Positions 61,401 to 64,000 of a DNA stretch of 64,000 nucleotides are shown piece by piece. Positions within the stretch are counted from its first letter, which is position 1. Each line of letters opens with the position of its first letter. The position numbers and the translations under genes are program-made. The stretch is from NCBI GenBank assembly GCA_027886175.1, contig JAJNNQ010000026.1, positions 22,958,001-23,022,000 of the forward strand, written 5' to 3'. The notes under the pieces were generated by a model, which was given only the letters and a program-made list of their open reading frames with translations, was not told where the DNA came from and made no database searches. This DNA comes from Phylloscopus collybita. Its lineage: Eukaryota; Chordata; Aves; Passeriformes; Phylloscopidae.

Positions 61401-62154
61401 ATTATGTCAGGGATTTGTGTTATTCAGACCTTTATCTGCAGCAGCATCAGGTCTTTGTGACTCCAGAACAATTTCTGATAATTCATAGAAGTTGTGGTTT
61501 TTAAAAGTAGAATAGTAGGCTACAACATGTCATTCAGATTTAGTTTGTTTTGCAGAGGGTTATTTTAATTACCACATTTAAGTGGCAATTCAAAAAGTGT
61601 TTTGATTTATAGAGGGCTTTATGTTAAATGCTCAGCTTTGTCTTAAGTACTCAAATTTAATTGCTGTTTTGAAGAGGATAAATTAAATTCTCCTGGGGCT
61701 CATTAGTCAATAATCAATTCTACCCTTCTGTCATTAATGCAAATATTTAAGGGAATTAATTGCTATTGGAAAGATTTTTGTAATATTTGGAACAAATTGC
61801 TTCCACTCAATGTGAGCATTCAGCCTTGATACTGAGGATCAGATAAAATGATGTGGCAGGTTCTTGCAAAGTGGCAGCACTGGCTGAGTACTGACTGTAG
61901 GAAGTCACAGTGCTGACTTTCGTCTTAATTTGCAGGCAACTCAACTAACACAGCACATTTCTGAAGTGAGGCAGACCCAGGAGGCTGAGAAGTGGCGAAG
62001 GCTGGCACAGCAGAAGAATCAGGAACTGGAGAAATTTCGAATGGAACTGGATTCAATACTGGATGTTTTACGTGAACTGCAGAGGCAAGGGGTCGTTATT
62101 CCTGCACCTGATTCCAGTGGATTCAGAGTGACAGACAGCTATTGGAAGACATGA
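21501..62154 (+). CDS. CEP162: CEP162 centrosomal protein (gene span, 28 coding exons)
   Basis: CEP162 (KIAA1009/QN1) is a microtubule-binding protein of the distal centriole. In the published work it recognises axonemal microtubules and promotes transition-zone assembly with CEP290. Identification rests on the N-terminus [20 protein letters not shown], followed by SLSDDS, the K-rich block and [13 protein letters not shown], and on conserved downstream segments such as [54 protein letters not shown] and [15 protein letters not shown]. My hand-spliced model has 28 exons, all GT-AG and in phase, 1512 residues. Mammalian CEP162 is about 1400 residues from memory, and skipping exons 3 and 4 gives 1425. 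The start codon has A at -3 and G at +4. The N-terminal half is acidic/serine-rich and probably disordered; from about residue 690 to the C-terminus it is heptad-rich coiled coil. No stop or frameshift interrupts the model. CR1 fragments lie only in introns. Confidence 0.96.
21561..26226 (+). other. Intron after exon 1
   Basis: AT-rich intron with no supportable exon or gene. It contains a short (TG)n at about 24194, a (TTTC)n stretch near 24869 and an AT-rich palindromic patch near 24300. I recognise no transposon in it. Confidence 0.8.
26227..26365 (+). CDS. CEP162: CEP162 coding exon 2
   Basis: Encodes residues 21-66 plus the first base of codon 67: [20 protein letters not shown], a lysine run, then [13 protein letters not shown]. 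Both the tryptophan pair and the acidic tail match the mammalian N-terminus as I remember it. The acceptor is GATTCAG|TCTC; the donor GTG|GTAAAT leaves phase 1. Confidence 0.95.
26366..29643 (+). other. Intron between exons 2 and 3
   Basis: AT-rich, with no recognised transposon. A possible 30-nt phase-1 microexon lies at 29332-29361 (listed separately). No other supportable coding segment. Confidence 0.7.
29332..29361 (+). CDS. Candidate 30-nt microexon (optional)
   Basis: A strong polypyrimidine tract and CCCCCAAG acceptor precede 30 bases that end at ATAG|GTAGAG. In the required phase 1 it reads ILLQKCQEI with no stop and leaves phase 1, so including it would add ten residues without a frameshift. 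No conservation argument supports it; it may be a chance pair of splice-like sites. Confidence 0.25.
   Translation, partial: ASCYRSARK
29644..29754 (+). CDS. CEP162: CEP162 coding exon 3, candidate symmetric cassette
   Basis: 111 bases, phase 1 to phase 1, encoding residues about 67-103: [20 protein letters not shown] and a Ser/Glu-rich remainder. Acceptor TCTTTTCAAG|AT, donor TCTG|GTATTT. I cannot match it to the mammalian protein, where (from memory) the GG-ML junction of exons 2 and 5 is contiguous. It may be a sauropsid-specific or alternative exon. Confidence 0.65.
29755..32223 (+). other. Intron between exons 3 and 4
   Basis: Contains a 0.47-kb CR1 fragment at 31197-31668 (listed). 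The rest is AT-rich and featureless. Confidence 0.75.
31197..31668 (+). mobile_element. CR1 LINE 3' fragment (sense)
   Basis: Recognisable CR1 3' end in the same orientation as the gene. Typical words are 'gtccagaggaggccac', 'aagatgg', 'aagggctgagagacatgggt', 'cagagaagctgtggatgc', 'gaactggatgatctttaagg' and 'tcccttccaacc', with an octamer-like tail 'attctatggttctttgatc'. It is 5'-truncated, with no coding capacity left. A 103-codon minus-strand frame across it is non-coding. Confidence 0.95.
32224..32373 (+). CDS. CEP162: CEP162 coding exon 4, candidate symmetric cassette
   Basis: 150 bases, phase 1 to phase 1, residues about 104-153: [20 protein letters not shown], then a Lys-rich and Ser/Asp-rich stretch ending SPDNSEG. 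Acceptor TACACTTAG|AA, donor GAGG|GTAACA. Like exon 3, it has no counterpart in the mammalian sequence as I recall it, and skipping it keeps the frame. Confidence 0.7.
32374..35036 (+). other. Intron between exons 4 and 5
   Basis: AT-rich and without a recognised transposon or supportable exon. Short minus-strand frames at 33.8-34.1 kb look random. Confidence 0.75.
35037..35189 (+). CDS. CEP162: CEP162 coding exon 5
   Basis: 153 bases, phase 1 to 1, residues about 154-204. Reads [20 protein letters not shown] and ends [10 protein letters not shown]. The GML, SQPV and SLETN words align with mammalian CEP162 immediately after the DDG of exon 2. Acceptor TTTTTTTAG, donor AATG|GTGAGA. The next intron is only 257 bases. 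Confidence 0.92.
35447..35633 (+). CDS. CEP162: CEP162 coding exon 6
   Basis: 187 bases, phase 1 to phase 2, residues about 205-266. It contains [20 protein letters not shown] and [15 protein letters not shown], the best conserved acidic segment of the N-terminal half. Acceptor TTTAG|AT, donor TACG|GTAATT; reading past the donor hits an immediate TAA, which supports the splice. The following 0.9-kb intron has no recognisable repeat. Confidence 0.95.
36569..36618 (+). CDS. CEP162: CEP162 coding exon 7
   Basis: A 50-base exon, phase 2 to phase 1, encoding [16 protein letters not shown] after a split Arg codon. Acceptor TTTCTCAG|A, donor TCCG|GTAATA. Joined to exon 8 it restores the conserved [10 protein letters not shown] reading. 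Confidence 0.88.
36762..36898. repeat. (CAAA)n passing into poly-A, intronic
   Basis: CAAA/CCAAA-type units grade into a 44-base uninterrupted A run (36836-36879), then a further A run and CCACC. Minus-strand poly-Phe frames across it are artefacts of the repeat. It lies 144 bases downstream of exon 7. Confidence 0.95.
37233..37327 (+). CDS. Candidate alternative terminal or poison exon
   Basis: After a TTTATATTTTTAG acceptor, the phase-1 frame needed after exon 7 stays open for about 31 codons ([20 protein letters not shown] onward) and then meets TGA at 37325-37327. No in-phase donor restores the frame into exon 8: the GAT|GTATTT site would shift it. It could be an alternative last exon, a poison exon, or chance. 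Confidence 0.2.
37959..38074 (+). CDS. CEP162: CEP162 coding exon 8 (two in-frame donors)
   Basis: 116 bases, phase 1 to 0, residues about 284-322, beginning [20 protein letters not shown]. The conserved SEDFE motif anchors it. A second donor CAG|GTGAAT after 38026 would also leave phase 0, removing 16 residues ([16 protein letters not shown]). The next intron (0.96 kb) shows no transposon. Confidence 0.92.
39039..39069 (+). CDS. CEP162: CEP162 coding exon 9 (31 nt)
   Basis: A small exon, phase 0 to 1, encoding [10 protein letters not shown]. The MLAK-V-LLDS junction with exon 10 matches mammalian CEP162, which confirms it. Acceptor TTTTGTTAG, donor AAAG|GTAAAA. A 384-base intron follows. 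Confidence 0.9.
39454..39576 (+). CDS. CEP162: CEP162 coding exon 10
   Basis: 123 bases, phase 1 to 1, residues about 333-373: [20 protein letters not shown] and an acidic tail ending EMNEA. Acceptor ATCTTCTTAG, donor GCAG|GTAAGG. Confidence 0.93.
40278..40469 (+). CDS. CEP162: CEP162 coding exon 11
   Basis: 192 bases, phase 1 to 1, residues about 374-437. Contains [20 protein letters not shown] followed by a Ser/Gln-rich stretch. Acceptor TTTTTCTCAG, donor TTCAG|GTAAAT. Only 166 bases separate it from exon 12. Confidence 0.93.
40636..40717 (+). CDS. CEP162: CEP162 coding exon 12
   Basis: 82 bases, phase 1 to 2, encoding [20 protein letters not shown] and NFDADPE. The TVE-LMKTI core is conserved in the family. 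Acceptor TCATTATTTAG, donor AAAG|GTATTT. The 0.8-kb intron has no recognised repeat. Confidence 0.93.
41536..41800 (+). CDS. CEP162: CEP162 coding exon 13
   Basis: 265 bases, phase 2 to 0, residues about 465-553: [20 protein letters not shown], then a Glu/Asn-rich, poorly conserved region ending SQGSKTKK. Probably disordered. Acceptor TTTTTTTTCTTGTAG, donor AAAAAA|GTAAGT. The next intron (1.15 kb) is unremarkable. Confidence 0.93.
42954..43221 (+). CDS. CEP162: CEP162 coding exon 14 (basic region)
   Basis: 268 bases, phase 0 to 1, residues about 554-642. Strongly basic and Ser-rich ([48 protein letters not shown]). Such a positively charged disordered segment before the coiled coils could contribute to microtubule contact; this is inference. 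Acceptor TTCTGCCACAG, donor AAAG|GTAATT. Confidence 0.94.
43222..44924 (+). other. Intron between exons 14 and 15
   Basis: 1.7 kb with no supportable exon, gene or recognised transposon. It contains short A runs near 43294 and 44737. Confidence 0.75.
44925..45067 (+). CDS. CEP162: CEP162 coding exon 15 (tandem acceptor)
   Basis: 143 bases, phase 1 to 0, residues about 643-690: [20 protein letters not shown], then [20 protein letters not shown]. The acceptor region reads GAAGAAG, so splicing after the second AAG (exon from 44928) would drop one Glu in frame. Donor CATCAT|GTGAGT. The polypyrimidine tract is weak. Confidence 0.9.
45868..46095 (+). CDS. CEP162: CEP162 coding exon 16 (coiled coil begins)
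   Basis: 228 bases, phase 0, residues 691-766: [20 protein letters not shown] followed by heptad-rich helix ([40 protein letters not shown]). This opens the long C-terminal coiled coil. Acceptor GTCTACCCTAG, donor AGTAAG|GTACTT. Confidence 0.95.
46737..46871 (+). CDS. CEP162: CEP162 coding exon 17
   Basis: 135 bases, phase 0, residues 767-811: coiled-coil segment [20 protein letters not shown] then [20 protein letters not shown]. Acceptor TTTCTGAAAG, donor CAACAG|GTAACA. Confidence 0.94.
47766..47878 (+). CDS. CEP162: CEP162 coding exon 18
   Basis: 113 bases, phase 0 to 2, residues 812-848: [20 protein letters not shown] and [14 protein letters not shown]. Charged coiled coil. Acceptor TCTCAAATTAG, donor TTAAG|GTAGGC. 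Confidence 0.94.
48648..48753 (+). CDS. CEP162: CEP162 coding exon 19
   Basis: 106 bases, phase 2 to 0, residues about 849-884: [20 protein letters not shown] then [15 protein letters not shown]. Acceptor GTTGCTGTTTAG, donor CACAG|GTAGGT. Confidence 0.94.
49513..49639 (+). CDS. CEP162: CEP162 coding exon 20
   Basis: 127 bases, phase 0 to 1, residues 885-926: [20 protein letters not shown] then [20 protein letters not shown]. The donor TCAA|GTAAAG makes the split Ser codon that begins exon 21. Acceptor AAAACCTAG. Confidence 0.92.
50527..50690 (+). CDS. CEP162: CEP162 coding exon 21 (most conserved coiled coil)
   Basis: 164 bases, phase 1 to 0, residues about 927-981: [20 protein letters not shown] then [20 protein letters not shown]. 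The [18 protein letters not shown] segment is the clearest family signature in the C-terminal half. Donor GTAGAG|GTGATA. Confidence 0.97.
50691..52078 (+). other. Intron between exons 21 and 22
   Basis: 1.39 kb of AT-rich DNA. I see no transposon or further exon. Confidence 0.75.
52079..52183 (+). CDS. CEP162: CEP162 coding exon 22
   Basis: 105 bases, phase 0, residues 982-1016: [20 protein letters not shown] then [15 protein letters not shown]. It continues the LRVE of exon 21 without a break. Acceptor ACTGGACAG, donor CGACAA|GTATGC. Confidence 0.95.
53234..53458 (+). CDS. CEP162: CEP162 coding exon 23 (GCT repeat)
   Basis: 225 bases, phase 0, residues 1017-1091: [21 protein letters not shown], then five alanines encoded by a pure (GCT)5 at 53297-53311. 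It continues with [20 protein letters not shown]. The [10 protein letters not shown] segment is a short non-coiled-coil break, likely a hinge. Acceptor TTATGAATAG, donor ATAAAG|GTAAAA. Confidence 0.96.
53459..54548 (+). other. Intron between exons 23 and 24
   Basis: 1.09 kb with no supportable exon or transposon. It ends in a T/C-rich tract before CCTCCTAG. Confidence 0.75.
54549..55219 (+). CDS. CEP162: CEP162 coding exon 24 (largest exon)
   Basis: 671 bases, phase 0 to 2, residues about 1092-1314. A coiled coil ([40 protein letters not shown]) is interrupted by a polar Asn/Ser/Thr-rich linker, then YQPHTF-like [20 protein letters not shown] and a further coiled coil ending SNIRR. Donor CGAAG|GTAAAT. 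No frame disruption. Confidence 0.96.
55367..55408. repeat. Poly-T tract, 42 bases, intronic
   Basis: An uninterrupted T run about 150 bases downstream of exon 24. The 131-codon frame crossing it (poly-Phe) is intronic read-through and is not a gene. On the minus strand it is a long A run. Confidence 0.95.
56065..56206 (+). CDS. CEP162: CEP162 coding exon 25
   Basis: 142 bases, phase 2 to 0, residues about 1315-1362: [20 protein letters not shown] then [20 protein letters not shown]. Acceptor TTGCTCTGTTCAG, donor CAGGAG|GTAAGA. The following intron holds two CR1 fragments. Confidence 0.96.
56332..56482 (-). mobile_element. CR1 LINE 3' fragment (antisense)
   Basis: On the plus strand it reads as the reverse complement of a CR1 3' end: 'cacagaatcccagaatgactgaggttggaagggacctctgaaggtcatct' followed by 'gtccagctgctc' and 'cacctctctgggctg'. 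It is opposite in orientation to CEP162 and lies about 125 bases downstream of exon 25. Confidence 0.93.
56687..57131 (-). mobile_element. CR1 LINE 3' fragment (antisense), abuts exon 26 acceptor
   Basis: A second, longer antisense CR1. It begins with 'aatcacagaatcatagaatg' and 'ggttggaatggacctcaaagatcatct', then 'catccacagccttcctgggcagcctgtgcca' and 'ttctccaggctgaacaggcc'. It ends about 38 bases before exon 26. Short frames within it (for example 56631-56909 and 56785-57141) are CR1 antisense artefacts. The two CR1 copies are distinct insertions because both begin with the 3' terminal motif. Confidence 0.95.
57169..57267 (+). CDS. CEP162: CEP162 coding exon 26
   Basis: 99 bases, phase 0, residues 1363-1395: [20 protein letters not shown] then [13 protein letters not shown]. 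Acceptor ACTTTTTGTAG, donor AAAGAG|GTATAT. Confidence 0.95.
57268..60090 (+). other. Intron between exons 26 and 27
   Basis: 2.8 kb of AT-rich DNA, the largest intron of the 3' half. No supportable exon and no transposon that I can identify. Several 60-90-codon frames are unremarkable. Confidence 0.75.
60091..60225 (+). CDS. CEP162: CEP162 coding exon 27
   Basis: 135 bases, phase 0, residues 1396-1440: [20 protein letters not shown] then [20 protein letters not shown]. Acceptor TTTGACTGTAG, donor CAAAAG|GTACAT. Confidence 0.96.
60226..61935 (+). other. Intron between exons 27 and 28
   Basis: 1.7 kb, AT-rich, no recognised repeat or exon. Confidence 0.75.
61936..62154 (+). CDS. CEP162: CEP162 coding exon 28 (stop codon)
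   Basis: 219 bases, phase 0, residues 1441-1512 and TGA. It encodes a terminal coiled coil ([40 protein letters not shown]) and a short divergent tail ending DSYWKT. The KW-LAQQKN-ELEKFR and [14 protein letters not shown] segments are family signatures. Acceptor TCTTAATTTGCAG. Confidence 0.97.
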   Translation, partial: ATQLTQHISEVRQTQEAEKWRRLAQQKNQELEKFRMELDSILDVLRELQRQGVVIPAPDSSGFRVTDSYWKT

Positions 62155-62370
62155 TTAGGTAGTAGTTAAGTAGAGCAGCAGAATTTTAATATTCAAAGTT
62201 ATGTATAGAAAATGTTATTGAAAATCATTATTGTAACATGTATAAATTGCATTGCATTCTGATCTCTGGAATCTCTCAGGTCCAGAGGCAGATTTGCACA
62301 GATCAATACTCTAGTCATGCTGTATGTCTTCTATTTTATTAGTAATAAATTTACATATTTTTTCAATAAT
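62155..62370 (+). other. CEP162: Probable CEP162 3' UTR
   Basis: AT-rich non-coding sequence follows the stop codon up to about 20 bases past the first AATAAA. The end is inferred from the signal; longer 3' UTRs ending at the signals near 63.5 kb are possible. Confidence 0.6.
62344..62349 (+). terminator. Polyadenylation signal AATAAA
   Basis: The first canonical AATAAA after the stop codon, 190 bases downstream. T-rich sequence and a GGTTATT word follow within 50 bases. Further AATAAA hexamers at 63494-63499 and 63555-63560 are possible distal sites. Confidence 0.65.
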
Positions 62371-64000
62371 AGGAATATTGAGGTTATTCCATAAATTCAA
62401 CTACCATTGAAAAATTTCCTTTTTCACAGACTTTTTAGAACATGCCTGAATATTTTTGATTTCTAACTTGTCTTGTAGTGATTCCTTTGCAAAAAAATTT
62501 TGAGCAGTAAGCTGTTTGGTTTGTATGTTTAGGGTATAGCATTCATGTATTTCATTCCATAGGGCAGGAAAAGCATCTTTTTCCAAGGTCTTTTTCCAAT
62601 TTGCTTCTCTCCCTCCAATTCATATAATATTTCTTTCCTTATCTTTAAGACCCCTTTCCACTTTAGTGAATGATTGGAGGGCTGGAACAGAGCAGGCATT
62701 CCCTGGTGGTGCTCAAATTCAAGCTGTTCTTTGTTTCCTTTTCAGATGTTTCCAACTGTGCTGGTAAGACTGATGGCAGAGTGGGTCTAGCTGAATTCTT
62801 ACAGGGCAGATACAGAAGAAAACCTATAAAATACAGTGTGAGAATAGTTACTGGTGTCCCTTTTAAAAGGGAAGGCTGTACTGATAAGGTTTTTACAATG
62901 GACTGTTCAGTATCTGATAGTAAATACCTCTGTAGGTGATCTTGACAGACAAAGAGACCAGTCAGATGTGAAGACAATGTACTAAAGCTCAGATTTCAGG
63001 AATGTGTAGGTGGGGAAATTTAGAGTTAAAATATTGAGCAAGTTAGGAAAGGGGCCAGGGAAAAAAAAATAAATAACACCACCACCAAACCCACCCAAAC
63101 TGATAGCCAGACCAAAATACCAAACATGGAGGTAACTTTCTGCTGAGCTGACAGGCATCGTGGCAGGTAACACACTGGATGTTGGAGGCTGTTGCATTCT
63201 CCCTCTCCTCAGGCCCTGCCAGATACACACCTGTGCTGTAGGGCAGGTGCATAAGTGCAATTCCTGCTGCAGCACAAATGTGTACCTTAGGGTGGTACCC
63301 TTCTGGTCTCTTCTTCCAGGAAAGAAATGGACCCAGTAGAGGGAAATTTCACTCCAGGAAATGTAGCTCTATGAACCTCTGAAGCCACAGGAACTGCACT
63401 ACTCCAGAGAGGAGACTGGGGGATGATGAGTGTGGTTATTACACTTAACATATATGAAAAACCTGCTGCTAAAAGCAAGAAGCAGTAATTAAAAATAAAG
63501 AAAACTCAAAATAGATGATGATGGCAATTTGGTGGTTGGAAGGAATGCTTTCCCAATAAATCAGTACATTATTAGTTTGAAGTTTCAGTGGCTGCAAGTC
63601 CTTAAGAATTCTGTAGCAGGTATATTGAGCTCAATCAACTATACTTATTTAGGGCAAAGAGAAGATTAAAGCTATAATGTACTCCTTAGGTCTCTGAGGA
63701 CCTGCAGTATTGGTTGAACCTAGCATTGAAGTCAGATATGAAACAATTGTTTATGTCTCATGTTCTTCAGGGACTAGCAGTAAATGTGCATTTTTTCTCA
63801 TAAAAGTATATGGCTGAGCATGCATAAAAAACAGAAGAGTATAAAGAATTATACCATTTAGACATAGACAGGGATTAAGTGCAAGGTTTTTTTCTTTTTG
63901 GCACATACACAAACATAGAACGAGCCTGTAGACACATGTATATAGATATTTTAAAAGGATGGTCAGTTGCCAATTAATATGGTAATCTTGATTGTTTCAT
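62371..64000. other. Downstream flank, no gene seen
   Basis: No exon of the expected neighbour (MRAP2 in other vertebrates, from memory, converging from the opposite strand) can be recognised. Short frames on both strands between 62.6 and 63.5 kb have no domain. A small A-rich/ACC-rich simple stretch lies at 63061-63100. Confidence 0.6.

Noticed and set aside
62663..63275. Possible exon of the neighbour MRAP2 on the minus strand
   Set aside because: None of the frames shows the MRAP transmembrane domain or other recognisable sequence; the neighbour probably lies beyond the window.
1..64000. CRISPR arrays, tRNA/rRNA genes, operons, intact retroviruses
   Set aside because: No regularly spaced repeats, no cloverleaf or rRNA sequence, no LTR pair or gag/pol frames; the window is ordinary vertebrate nuclear DNA.

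Overview
This is vertebrate nuclear DNA, most likely from a bird. The evidence is a single multi-exon gene with GT-AG introns, several truncated CR1 LINE fragments (the dominant interspersed repeat of birds and other sauropsids), and no recognisable SINE or L1. The gene spans about 42 kb, which is compact compared with what I recall for its mammalian ortholog. I cannot name the species from sequence alone.

The one gene I can support is CEP162 (also called KIAA1009, or QN1 after quail neuroretina) on the + strand. A CpG-rich promoter and a probable non-coding first exon lie at about 19.19-19.90 kb. The start codon is at 21501 and the stop codon ends at 62154. I traced 28 coding exons by hand. 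Every junction is GT-AG and in phase, giving a conceptual protein of 1512 residues, or 1425 if exons 3 and 4 are skipped. The protein has a short acidic and lysine-rich N-terminus, a long low-complexity acidic/serine-rich N-terminal half, a basic stretch near residues 554-642, and a nearly continuous coiled-coil C-terminal half. Known biology of the family: CEP162 binds microtubules at the distal centriole, recruits transition-zone components such as CEP290 and supports ciliogenesis. A ciliary role fits a perfect RFX X-box (GTTTCC-CG-GGCAAC) in the promoter.

Layout. 1-19.19 kb: intergenic flank with no supportable gene. It holds one CR1 fragment, simple repeats, a paired CTCF-like motif (about 1.46 kb), a G-quadruplex-prone block (11.8 kb) and a perfect 18-bp hairpin (17.7 kb). 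19.19-19.90 kb: CpG island promoter. 21.5-62.15 kb: CEP162 coding exons, with CR1 copies in introns at 31.2, 56.3 and 56.7 kb. 62.16-64 kb: short 3' UTR with a polyadenylation signal, then non-coding flank. In other vertebrates, as I recall, CEP162 lies between TBX18 (5' side) and MRAP2 (3' side). Neither is visible here.

The most interesting points are three candidate symmetric (phase 1-1) exons between conserved exons 2 and 5, a possible terminal or poison exon at 37.2 kb, tandem splice sites at exons 8 and 15, the X-box promoter, the hairpin, and a CR1 ending about 40 bases before exon 26. I found no evidence for a wholly new biological system.
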